Assembly: GCA_020637635.1 (NCBI GenBank) | Contig: JACKKB010000003.1 | Location: 1 to 64,000 of the forward strand | Length of the DNA stretch: 64,000 bases | Source: Albidovulum sp. | GTDB lineage: Bacteria; Pseudomonadota; Alphaproteobacteria; Rhodobacterales; Rhodobacteraceae | Reading direction: 5' to 3' | Shown: piece after piece, positions 29,097 to 37,544 of the stretch | Layout: each line of letters begins with the position of its first letter | Numbering within the stretch: the first letter of the stretch is position 1 | Translations under genes and position numbers: made by a program | Notes under the pieces: model-generated | The model's input: the letters and a program-made list of their open reading frames with translations, nothing else | Databases searched by the model: none | What the model was told of the DNA's origin: nothing

Positions 29097-29822
29097 ATGG
29101 CACGGCTCTGGCTCATGGCCCGGCACCACACCATCCTCGGCATCGCCCTCGCGGCGATCGCCGGCGCCATCGTCGTGGCCCGCGCGGGCCAGCCTTGGCT
29201 CTGGGTCCTCGTGCCCGCCGGCATTCCGGCCCAGATGCTGAACGAATACAACCTCCACCGGTTCATCTTCCACCTGCCGCCTCCGCGCCGCCAGTGGCAG
29301 TTCGACCTGCTCTACCGCGCGCATTACGGGCACCACGATTTCCCCACCAATCCGGCGCTCTTCTTCGCCCCCGATTTCGTCGTCTTCCCGGTTCTCGTGC
29401 TGAATTTCACGCTGCTTTGGGGGCTCCTGACGCTCGCCGGCGTCGGATGGGCCTTCGAAGGCGCCGCGGCCGTCGTCGCGGTTGGCGGCGGCCTCACCTT
29501 CCTCGCCTACGAATGGTTCCACGCCACCGCGCACCTGCCGGTGACGAAGACCGCCGTCGAGCGGCACGTGACCACGTTGCACAACCAGCACCATTTCCGC
29601 GACTTCTCGAAATGGTTCCACGTCACGGCGGGCGGCGAGATCATCGACCGGGTGATGGGCACCGCGATCGACCGCGAGGCGCTGAAATCGCAGCAGCGGA
29701 TCGCGTTCATCCGGACGCTGGGAATGCGCCCCGACGATCCGCGCCTGATCGCGGCACGCCGCCGCTTCGCGCGCCGCTACGGGCTGGGCGCCGAGGAGAT
29801 CGCGCGCGCCGCGCGGGCCTGA
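29097..29822 (+). CDS. sterol desaturase/fatty acid hydroxylase superfamily membrane protein
   Basis: 241 residues with about four membrane segments and the histidine clusters of this diiron superfamily: NLHRFIFH (res. about 53-60), RAHYGHHD, WFHATAHLP and HNQHHFRDFSKWFH. Such enzymes hydroxylate or desaturate lipid-like substrates; the exact substrate is not deducible. Ribosome site AGGGAGG precedes the ATG. It converges on hemC. Confidence 0.85.
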   Translation: MARLWLMARHHTILGIALAAIAGAIVVARAGQPWLWVLVPAGIPAQMLNEYNLHRFIFHLPPPRRQWQFDLLYRAHYGHHDFPTNPALFFAPDFVVFPVLVLNFTLLWGLLTLAGVGWAFEGAAAVVAVGGGLTFLAYEWFHATAHLPVTKTAVERHVTTLHNQHHFRDFSKWFHVTAGGEIIDRVMGTAIDREALKSQQRIAFIRTLGMRPDDPRLIAARRRFARRYGLGAEEIARAARA

Positions 29823-29825
29823 TGC

Positions 29826-30785
29826 TCAGCTTCGGCCGCGCCAGTCGAAGAACCCCGGGCCGCCACGGGCCAGAAGCGCGCGCGCAAGGTCCGCCCCGGC
29901 CTCGGCGCCATCGGCCACGGCCGAGCGCCTTTCGCCCCTGATCACCTCTGAGCCGTCCGGCCGCAGGATCTCGCCCCGCAGCCAGATCGTGTCGCCATCC
30001 AGTTCCGCGAGCCCGGCGATGGGTGTCTCGCAGGATCCGTCGAGCGTGGCGAGGAAGGCCCGCTCCGCCGCGAGGCGCGCGCCGGTCGCCACGTCGTGGA
30101 TCGCCGCCAGCAGCGCCTCGGCGCGGCCGTCGTCGGCACGCCGTTCGATCCCGATCGCGCCCTGCGCCACCGCGGGCAGCATCACTTCGGGCGCGATGGC
30201 ACTTTGGGCCACTGCTGCCATTCCAAGGCGGTTGAGCCCGGCCATGGCGAGAAAGGTCGCCGCCGCGAGGCCGTCATCGAGCTTGCGCAGGCGCGTCTGC
30301 ACGTTGCCGCGGAACTCGACCAGCCTCAGGTCCGGCCGGAGGTTGGCCACCTGCGCCCGCCGCCGCAGCGACGACGAACCGACCACCGCGCCCTCGGGCA
30401 GATCCGCAATCCGCGCCACGCTGCGCGACACGAAAGCATCCCGCACATCCTCGCGCGGCAGGTAGCAGTCAAGCACCAGCGGCGCCGGTTGGTCGACCGG
30501 CATGTCCTTCATCGAATGCACGGCGATGTCGATGGCGCCGGCCAGCAGCGCCTCTTCGATCTCCTTGGTGAAGAGCCCCTTGTTGCCGATCTCCTTCAGC
30601 GGCCGGTCCGCCGCGATGAGCGCGCGGTCGTCGCCCGAGGTCTTGATGACGACGATCTCGCACGCGTCTTCGTCCAGTCCGTGCGCGGCAATCAACCGGC
30701 TGCGTGCCTCACGCGCCTGCGCAAGCGCCAGCGGCGAACCGCGGGTGCCGATCTTCAGCGGGGTCTTGGCATCTGGCATCTGCAT
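29826..30785 (-). CDS. hemC: hydroxymethylbilane synthase (porphobilinogen deaminase)
   Basis: 319 residues. [17 protein letters not shown] at the N terminus, [31 protein letters not shown], and the dipyrromethane-cofactor cysteine in [11 protein letters not shown]. It polymerises four porphobilinogens for tetrapyrrole synthesis. Start at 30785 or 30779 (two close ATGs, no strong ribosome site). It is divergent from hemE, two steps further in the pathway. Confidence 0.95.
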   Translation of the reverse strand: MQMPDAKTPLKIGTRGSPLALAQAREARSRLIAAHGLDEDACEIVVIKTSGDDRALIAADRPLKEIGNKGLFTKEIEEALLAGAIDIAVHSMKDMPVDQPAPLVLDCYLPREDVRDAFVSRSVARIADLPEGAVVGSSSLRRRAQVANLRPDLRLVEFRGNVQTRLRKLDDGLAAATFLAMAGLNRLGMAAVAQSAIAPEVMLPAVAQGAIGIERRADDGRAEALLAAIHDVATGARLAAERAFLATLDGSCETPIAGLAELDGDTIWLRGEILRPDGSEVIRGERRSAVADGAEAGADLARALLARGGPGFFDWRGRS

Positions 30786-30844
30786 GGCCCGGGGAATAGC
30801 CGCGACAGATTGCCCGCGCAATGGGCAGCGCTCCTCCGCGCCTT

Positions 30845-30850
30845 GACATA
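30845..30850 (+). promoter_or_regulatory. -35-like element upstream of hemE
   Basis: A TTGACA hexamer in the 105-bp hemC/hemE divergent region, 40 bp before the hemE ATG. No good -10 pairs with it, so it is a weak call. Confidence 0.3.
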
Positions 30851-30890
30851 CCGTCGCGGGGCGGGGTCAAAGGGGCGCCTAGGAGGCCCC

Positions 30891-31916
30891 ATGACCAAGA
30901 CGATCCTGCGCGCCCTGAAGGGCGAGACCCTGCCGGTGCCGCCGGTCTGGATGATGCGCCAGGCCGGACGCTACCTGCCGGAATATCGCGCCACCCGGGC
31001 CGTGGCGGGCGATTTCCTCTCGCTCTGCTACACACCGGATCTTGCGGCCGAGGTGACCCTTCAGCCGATCCGCCGCTACGGCTTCGATGCCGCAATCCTG
31101 TTCGCCGACATCCTGCTCCTGCCACAGGCGCTGGGCGCGGACCTCTGGTTCGCGGCCGGCGAGGGACCGCGGCTCTCGACGGTCACCACCGCCGGCGAAC
31201 TGGCGGCGCTGAAACCGAAGGACGCGATCCACGAGACGCTCTCCCCGGTCTACGAGACTGTCCGGATCCTCGCGCGCGAACTGCCGAACGAGACCACGCT
31301 CATCGGTTTCGCCGGCGCGCCCTGGACCGTCGCCACCTACATGATCGCCGGCCGCGGAACGCCCGATCAGGGCCCGGCCCACGCGTTGAAGGCCACCGAC
31401 CGCGCCACCTTCGCCGGCCTCATCGAGGTTCTGACGGAGGCGACCATCGACTACCTCTCGGCGCAGGTCGAAGCGGGCGCCGAGGTCGTGAAGCTCTTCG
31501 ACAGCTGGGCCGGATCGCTGCGGGGTGCCGACTTCGACGCCTTCGCGGTGGCCCCGGCCAAGAGGATCATCGCCGCGCTGAAGGCGCGCCACCCCGGCCT
31601 GCCCGTCATCGCCTTCCCGCGCGAGGCCGGCGAGCGCTACATAGGCTTCGCCGGGGCCACCGGCGCCGATTGCGTTGCGATCGACAATTCCGTCGGCGCC
31701 GAATGGGCGGCGGCCAATGTGCAGAAGGACGGCTGCGTGCAGGGCAACCTCGACCCGGCGCTTCTCGTCACCGGTGGTGCGGCGCTTGACCGGGAAACCC
31801 GACGCGTCCGCGATGCCTTTGCGAAAGGGCCGCATATCTTCAACCTCGGCCACGGCATCACCCCCGATGCCGACCCCGAGAACGTGGCCCGGATGCTCGC
31901 CGCCCTGCGCGGCTGA
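30891..31916 (+). CDS. hemE: uroporphyrinogen decarboxylase
   Basis: 341 residues. [20 protein letters not shown] and [18 protein letters not shown] are the two family signatures; VKLFDSWAG and [15 protein letters not shown] follow. It converts uroporphyrinogen III to coproporphyrinogen III in heme and bacteriochlorophyll synthesis. AGGAGG precedes the ATG at 30891. Confidence 0.97.
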   Translation: MTKTILRALKGETLPVPPVWMMRQAGRYLPEYRATRAVAGDFLSLCYTPDLAAEVTLQPIRRYGFDAAILFADILLLPQALGADLWFAAGEGPRLSTVTTAGELAALKPKDAIHETLSPVYETVRILARELPNETTLIGFAGAPWTVATYMIAGRGTPDQGPAHALKATDRATFAGLIEVLTEATIDYLSAQVEAGAEVVKLFDSWAGSLRGADFDAFAVAPAKRIIAALKARHPGLPVIAFPREAGERYIGFAGATGADCVAIDNSVGAEWAAANVQKDGCVQGNLDPALLVTGGAALDRETRRVRDAFAKGPHIFNLGHGITPDADPENVARMLAALRG

Positions 31917-31977
31917 GCCGGCGACAGCGAAACGCCCGCGCTCGTTACGAAACGGGCCACCGCATCGGATCGACCCC

Positions 31978-33792
31978 CTACCGGTCAGCGTAGCCGAAAT
32001 AGGCCAGGTACTTGTCGAAATCCGCGTCGACGCCGCCTTCGGTCTCGAACCTGCGGGCGTCGAGATCCCGTTCCTCGCCGGCCAGGTGCGACCCCCAGGG
32101 GGTCGCCATCCCGGCGCAGAAGTCGAAGCCGCCGTAGGTGGCCGACAGATCGACCGGCTTCAGCCCGGTGACGACCAGCGTGCCCGAGACGGCATCGCCG
32201 GCGAGACTGGCGACATACATCGTGCCCAGCTCCTCTTCGAACTGGGTGATCAGGTAGAGTTCGCCCGCCCCGGTGCGATGCAGCGTGGTATGGTCTGGCG
32301 AGGTCGAGATGCCGCCGGGCAGGTCGCTGCCGGCGTAATCGGGCAGCGGGGTGCCGTCCCTGGCGACCGCGCGCCCGAAGACCGCATTGCCGTAGCTGTC
32401 GCCCGAACGCAGGAGCGTCTGGTATCCGGCGAGTGCCACCTCGGTCCCGTTCAGCTCCATCCTGTCGGTGAAGCGCACCATGCGCTTCTCGGCATCACTG
32501 GCCGGAACCGGGACCGGCGTGAAGCTCACCCTGTCGCCGCCCTGCACCTTGGCCGGGATCGCGACATAGCCGACATAGGCGCGCGCGTCGTCCGGCGAGA
32601 GCGCCCTGTCCCGGTCGCTCTCGCCGTAGGGGTGCTGCACGACGGTCACGAGATAGTCGAACGAATCGTCGAAGGTCTTGTAGTAGTAGGGCGAGGTCAC
32701 CTCGGACCCGTAGGGCGTGGTGAGGAGCCGCGTGAGCCCGCCCGCGTCAAGGTCATAGGCCCAGAGCGCATCGTTCTGGTGATAGTTGGTATCCTCGGAG
32801 ATCAGGAGCGTGTCGTCGTTGAAGCCCATCGCGATGTTGTCGGGCCAGGAGATGTTGTCGACGGCGCAGGCATTTTCCGTGGCACCCTCGCTGAACGGCC
32901 CGCCGGCAACGAGGAACGCCATGTCGGTCGTGACCATGTCGGCTCCGACCGAAAGCTGCATCACCGCGCCGCATTTGTTGGCCTCGAGGTTGATGTCGTC
33001 GGCCGCGCCGGCCAGCGTCGAGGCGCCCGCCATGCCCTTGCCGAGATCGGAGATCGCGACATAGAGCTTCGACCGCTTGGCATCGAAGGTGATCCCTTCC
33101 ATCTTGCGCAGCTCCGAGGTCGCGCCCATCAACGCGGCGTAGCGCGCGGTTTCAAGCCGCGAGGCCGCCTTGGCGATCTCGCCGGCCGCCATGCCGAGCC
33201 TGTTCCCGGTCCTGAGCTTCAGGCATTCCGGCCCGTAGACGGTGTCGATCGCGGCATAGCCCCCGGCGCAGGCATCGTTCGCGGGATCGACGGCGTCGAA
33301 CATGTCGGAGAACGTCAGGCCCCTGGCGATGAACCCGTCGACCTCGTCATCCGTGGCGTGACCGAGCGAGATCCATTCGATCTTGAAGGTCGACGTCGCG
33401 GCGCCCTTCTCGGCCGCCTGGGTCAGCTTGGCGACGAAGAGCTCGCCGGCGCCGAGATCGCCCCCGGCATCGGCCACGAAGCGGAACATGGCGCCATTGG
33501 TCTCGTCGATGCCGCTGTAGACCGTGCGCCTGTCCGGCATCACATAGGCCAGTTCGTACGAAAGCCGGCCGAGCGCATAGTGCTTGGCAGCCGTCGCGTT
33601 GGCGGCGAAGGGATCCTCTGCGCCGCCGAGCCCCCTGCCGGCCGCGATCGAGACCTCGACCGGGTAGCCGATGCGGTAGACCGAGGTTTCGGCCAGCGCG
33701 GCCTCGCGGGTCAGCGCGCCGGCGGTGCCGGCAGCGCCCGGCGCGATGAGCGCGCAGGTGCAGAGGGCAAGGACGTTCGTCGGACGGGTCAT
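31978..33792 (-). CDS. PhoX family (DUF839) secreted phosphatase-like protein
   Basis: 604 residues with an N-terminal signal sequence (ALCTCALIAPGAAGTAGA) and no twin-arginine pair. Beta-propeller-like PhoX features are present: DGIAAGRG-type loops, RKMEGITFDAKRSKLYVAIS, SWPDNIAMGFNDDTLLISED, and several Asp/Glu-rich loops likely to hold calcium. PhoX alkaline phosphatases are Ca/Fe enzymes of the periplasm; this member is a divergent relative and its substrate is uncertain. AGGAG precedes the ATG at 33792. Confidence 0.75.
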   Translation of the reverse strand: MTRPTNVLALCTCALIAPGAAGTAGALTREAALAETSVYRIGYPVEVSIAAGRGLGGAEDPFAANATAAKHYALGRLSYELAYVMPDRRTVYSGIDETNGAMFRFVADAGGDLGAGELFVAKLTQAAEKGAATSTFKIEWISLGHATDDEVDGFIARGLTFSDMFDAVDPANDACAGGYAAIDTVYGPECLKLRTGNRLGMAAGEIAKAASRLETARYAALMGATSELRKMEGITFDAKRSKLYVAISDLGKGMAGASTLAGAADDINLEANKCGAVMQLSVGADMVTTDMAFLVAGGPFSEGATENACAVDNISWPDNIAMGFNDDTLLISEDTNYHQNDALWAYDLDAGGLTRLLTTPYGSEVTSPYYYKTFDDSFDYLVTVVQHPYGESDRDRALSPDDARAYVGYVAIPAKVQGGDRVSFTPVPVPASDAEKRMVRFTDRMELNGTEVALAGYQTLLRSGDSYGNAVFGRAVARDGTPLPDYAGSDLPGGISTSPDHTTLHRTGAGELYLITQFEEELGTMYVASLAGDAVSGTLVVTGLKPVDLSATYGGFDFCAGMATPWGSHLAGEERDLDARRFETEGGVDADFDKYLAYFGYADR

Positions 33793-34046
33793 GCGATGCT
33801 CCTGGTTGATCTGTCGAAAGGCGCCGCGCCGGGGACGGTCCGGTCGCGGCTGCGGCACCTTCCTGCCTTCCGCTTCTCGTGCAATCCTGCCGGTAGTGTT
33901 GCGGGTCGCTGAGTCCGCCCCTGCGGCACTCCACCGCACCCTGGTGCAGACGGCGCAAACGCACATGATTGGTGTCGGTTTCCGGCCGCCTCCTCTGCCC
34001 CGGGCCGTCTAACCTCCCTGCCAAGAACTCGACGGATGGATCCGCA

Positions 34047-36089
34047 ATGGCTTCGAACGACCCGCTTCTGCAACCTTATACGCTGAAACACCTGATCTTG
34101 AAGAACCGGATCATGACCACGAGTCACGAACCGGCCTATCCCGAGGACGGCATGCCCAAGGACCGCTACCGGGCCTATCATGTCGAGCGCGCCAAGGCCG
34201 GTGTGGCGATGACCATGACGGCCGGATCGGCCTCGGTCAGCCGCGACAGCCCGCCGGTCTTCAACAACGTCCTCGTCTGGAAGGACGAGGTCGTGGGTTG
34301 GATGAAGAAACTTGCCGACGAATGCCATGACCATGGCTGTGCGGTGATGATCCAGCTGACCCATCTCGGGCGACGCACGGGCTGGGACAAGGGCGCCTGG
34401 CTGCCGTCGGTGAGTTCGACCCGCGACCGCGAGCCGGCGCACAGGCGCTTTCCCAAGCTCGCCGAGGACTGGGACATCGCGCGCATCATCGGCGATTTCG
34501 CCGATGCCGCCGAACGGATGCAGGCGGCCGGTCTCGACGGGGTCGAGATCATGACCCATGGCCACCTGCTCGACCAGTTCATCTCGCCCCTGACCAACGA
34601 TCTCGATGGTCCCTATGGCCGCGAGAGCCTCGCCACCCGCATGCGGCTCACGCTCGACATCATCGACGCGGTGCGCCGCCGGGTCGGCGACGCGTTCATC
34701 GTCGGCACCCGCTTTGCACCCGACGAGGCCGAAACCGGCGGCATCACCGAGGACATGGGCGTCGAGATCGCGCAGATGTTCAAGGACAGCGGGCAGGTCG
34801 ATTACCTGAACATCAACCGCGGCCGCATCCACACCGACCCGGCGATGACCGACATGATCCCGATCCAGGGCATGCGGTCCTCGCCGCATCTCGACCTTGC
34901 GGGCAGGATCCGCGCCGAGGTGGGCATGCCCACCTTCCACGCCGCCCGCATTGCCGATGTGGCGACGGCCCGCCACGCGGTGACGACCGGCCAGCTCGAC
35001 ATGGTCGGCATGACTCGCGCCCACATGGCCGATCCCTACATCGTCCGCAAGATCATCGAGGGCCGCGAACACGACATCCGCCCCTGCGTCGGCGCCACCT
35101 ACTGCCTCGACCGGATCTATGGCGCCGGCGAGGCGCTTTGCATCCACAACCCGGCGACGGGCCGCGAGCTGTCGATGCCGCACGTGATCGCGCCGGCCGT
35201 CGAGAGCAGGCGCGTGGTCATCGTCGGAGCGGGCCCGGGCGGGCTCGAGGCCGCCCGCGTCGCCGCCGAACGCGGCCACCGTGTCACCGTCTTCGAGGCC
35301 GCAGACGCACCCGGCGGACAGGTCCGGCTGACCGCCCGCACGAAGCGCCGCGCCGAGATGATCGGCATCATCGACTGGCGCATGGCGCAATGCGCCGCGC
35401 GCGACGTGGAATTCCGCTTCAACAGCTGGGCCGAGGCCGACGACGTGCTCGCGCTCGACCCCGATGTGGTGATCGTCGCGACCGGCGGGCTGCCGCACAA
35501 GGACATCCTGCCCCACGGCAACGACCTGACCGTTTCTTCCTGGGATATCCTGTCGGGTGACGTGAAGCCGGGCCGCGATGTCCTGATCCATGACGAGGCC
35601 GGCGATCATGCCGCCCTGCAGGCCGCCGAGGTGCTGGCCGCGAGCGGCGCCAAGGTCGAGATCGTGACCCGCGACCGCAGCTTCGCGCCCGACGTGATGG
35701 CGATGAACCTCGTGCCCTACATGCGCAGCCTGCAGGACAAGGACGTGACCTTCACCGTCACCTGGCGCCTGGCCGGCGCCGCGCGCTCGGGCAACCGGCT
35801 GATGGCGACGCTCGCCACCGACTACTCGAGCTTCACCCGGCAGAAGGACTACGACCAGATCGTCGTGAACTACGGCACGTTGCCCAACGCCGACCTCTAC
35901 TTCGAGCTCAAGGAGCGCTCGCAGAACCGCGGCGAGGTCGATCACCAGGCGCTGATCGACGGGCGGCCCCAGACGATCCGCACCAATCCCGATGCCCGCT
36001 TCCAGCTCTTCCGCATCGGCGACGCGGTATCGGCGCGCAACACCCATGCGGCGATCTACGACGCATTGCGCTTCGCGAAGGACATCTGA
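34047..36089 (+). CDS. trimethylamine-dehydrogenase/dienoyl-CoA-reductase type flavoprotein (N-methylproline demethylase-like)
   Basis: 680 residues in the usual two parts. Residues 1-370 are an Old-Yellow-Enzyme FMN barrel (LKNRIMTTSHEPAYPEDGMP, VMIQLTHLGRRTG, DGVEIMTHGHLLDQFISP). Residues from about 390 form an FAD/NAD domain (VVIVGAGPGGLEAARVAAERG). Between them the 4Fe-4S site has Cys347, Cys353 and Cys365 (CVGATYCLDRIY then ALCIHN), but the position that is the second Cys of the usual motif is Ala/Thr. I recall this pattern from proteins annotated as N-methylproline or stachydrine demethylases. It is followed by molybdenum-hydroxylase genes, so an amine or N-heterocycle route is plausible but not shown. 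Confidence 0.82.
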   Translation: MASNDPLLQPYTLKHLILKNRIMTTSHEPAYPEDGMPKDRYRAYHVERAKAGVAMTMTAGSASVSRDSPPVFNNVLVWKDEVVGWMKKLADECHDHGCAVMIQLTHLGRRTGWDKGAWLPSVSSTRDREPAHRRFPKLAEDWDIARIIGDFADAAERMQAAGLDGVEIMTHGHLLDQFISPLTNDLDGPYGRESLATRMRLTLDIIDAVRRRVGDAFIVGTRFAPDEAETGGITEDMGVEIAQMFKDSGQVDYLNINRGRIHTDPAMTDMIPIQGMRSSPHLDLAGRIRAEVGMPTFHAARIADVATARHAVTTGQLDMVGMTRAHMADPYIVRKIIEGREHDIRPCVGATYCLDRIYGAGEALCIHNPATGRELSMPHVIAPAVESRRVVIVGAGPGGLEAARVAAERGHRVTVFEAADAPGGQVRLTARTKRRAEMIGIIDWRMAQCAARDVEFRFNSWAEADDVLALDPDVVIVATGGLPHKDILPHGNDLTVSSWDILSGDVKPGRDVLIHDEAGDHAALQAAEVLAASGAKVEIVTRDRSFAPDVMAMNLVPYMRSLQDKDVTFTVTWRLAGAARSGNRLMATLATDYSSFTRQKDYDQIVVNYGTLPNADLYFELKERSQNRGEVDHQALIDGRPQTIRTNPDARFQLFRIGDAVSARNTHAAIYDALRFAKDI

Positions 36090-36206
36090 GCGCCACCCGG
36101 TCTTTCCCTTTGCGGCCGGATCGGTAATGCTCGTGCGCAAATCAGAATCCGCGTTGAACACGCGCGGCTTGCAGGGATGCCGGAAGACCGGCCCGGAGGT
36201 TCGAAC

Positions 36207-37070
36207 ATGAGATATCTTGCCGCGCGTTCAGCCCGCGAGGCGGCCGAGGCGCTTTCCGCCGAGACCGGGGTCACCCGGATTCTCGCCGGCGGCACCGACG
36301 TGCTCGTTCAGCTCAAGTCCGGCATCGTGGAGCCGGATCTGATCGTCGACATCAAGCGGATCCCCGGCATCGCCGAGATCGTGCCCGAGGCCGGCGGCTT
36401 TCGCATCGGCGCCGCGGTCCCGAACGCGGTTCTCGGCGAACATGCGGGCGTCGTGGCGCTCTGGCCCGGCGTGGTCGAGGGTGCAAACCTGATCGGCTCG
36501 ACCCAGGTCCAGGGCCGCTGCACCATGGCGGGCAACCTCTGCAACGGCTCGCCCGCCGGCGATGCGGTGCCGGGTCTCGTCGCCGCCAACGCCATCGCAA
36601 GGCTCGAAGGGCCGACGGGCACGCGCGAGTGCCCGGTGGCCGAGATCCCGGCCGGCCCCGGCCGCACCACGCTGAAGAAGGGCGAGGTCATCACCTCGAT
36701 CCTGCTGCCCGCCCGACCCGAGCGTGCCGGCGACGCCTATCTGCGGTTCATCCCGCGCACCGAGATGGATATCGCCGTGGCCTCGGCCGCGGTCTCGCTG
36801 GAACTTGGCACCGACGGCACGGTCGCGGCCGCCCGGGTCGTGCTCGGCGCGGTGGCGCCAACCGTCGTCGTCGTCGAGTCCGCGGGCGCGGCGCTCATCG
36901 GCTCCCGGCTTGACGACGCGGTGCTGGCCAGACTGGCAGCCGCCTGCGAGGCCGCCTGCAACCCGATCGACGACAAGCGCGGAACGGTCGCCTTCCGCAC
37001 CAGGACCGCGGGCGTTCTTGCCAGACGCGCCGCGCTCATCGCCTATGCCCGCGCCGGAGGTTCGAAATGA
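36207..37070 (+). CDS. molybdenum hydroxylase FAD-binding (medium) subunit
   Basis: 287 residues. CoxM/XDH-type FAD domain: ARSAREAAEALSAETGVTRILAGGTDVLVQLK, IGSTQVQGRCTMAGNLCNGSPAGDAVP (FAD pyrophosphate loop) and a C-terminal CO-dehydrogenase flavoprotein domain. It lacks the extra cysteine-rich insert of 4-hydroxybenzoyl-CoA reductase beta subunits. GGAGG precedes the ATG. Its stop overlaps the next start (ATGA), showing a tight operon. Confidence 0.92.
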   Translation: MRYLAARSAREAAEALSAETGVTRILAGGTDVLVQLKSGIVEPDLIVDIKRIPGIAEIVPEAGGFRIGAAVPNAVLGEHAGVVALWPGVVEGANLIGSTQVQGRCTMAGNLCNGSPAGDAVPGLVAANAIARLEGPTGTRECPVAEIPAGPGRTTLKKGEVITSILLPARPERAGDAYLRFIPRTEMDIAVASAAVSLELGTDGTVAAARVVLGAVAPTVVVVESAGAALIGSRLDDAVLARLAAACEAACNPIDDKRGTVAFRTRTAGVLARRAALIAYARAGGSK

Positions 37071-37543
37071 AGTCCATCCCCGTCTCCACCACGATCAACG
37101 GCGATCCGTGCGAGTTTCTCTGCGCGCCGGACGAGACGCTGCTCGACGCATTGCGCGGCCGGCTCGGCCTCACCGGCGCCAAGGAAGGCTGCGGCACCGG
37201 CGATTGCGGCGCCTGTTCGGTGACGCTGAACGGTCGTCTCGTCTGTTCCTGCCTGGTGCTCGGCGCCGAGGCCGAGGGCGCAGAGATCGCCACGATCGAG
37301 GGCATGGCCGATGGCGACGAGCTGCACCCGCTGCAGCGCCATTTCATCGACCACGCGGCGCTTCAGTGCGGGATCTGCACGCCGGGCATTCTCGTCGCCG
37401 CCAAGGCGCTGCTCGAGAAGGACCCGAACCCGACCGACGAGGACGTGCGCTACTGGCTGGCCGGCAATCTCTGCCGCTGCACCGGTTACGACAAGATCAT
37501 CCGCGCCGTTCAGGCGGCCGCAGCCGAGATGAGGGGGGCCTGA
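37067..37543 (+). CDS. molybdenum hydroxylase 2Fe-2S (small) subunit
   Basis: 158 residues. Plant-type ferredoxin cluster CGTGDCGACSV with an upstream Cys (EGC) and the second all-helical cluster domain CGICTPG...LCRCTGYDKI. It relays electrons from the molybdenum centre to FAD. Overlaps the medium-subunit gene by 4 bp and is one base from the large-subunit gene. Confidence 0.95.
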   Translation: MKSIPVSTTINGDPCEFLCAPDETLLDALRGRLGLTGAKEGCGTGDCGACSVTLNGRLVCSCLVLGAEAEGAEIATIEGMADGDELHPLQRHFIDHAALQCGICTPGILVAAKALLEKDPNPTDEDVRYWLAGNLCRCTGYDKIIRAVQAAAAEMRGA

Positions 37544-37544
37544 G

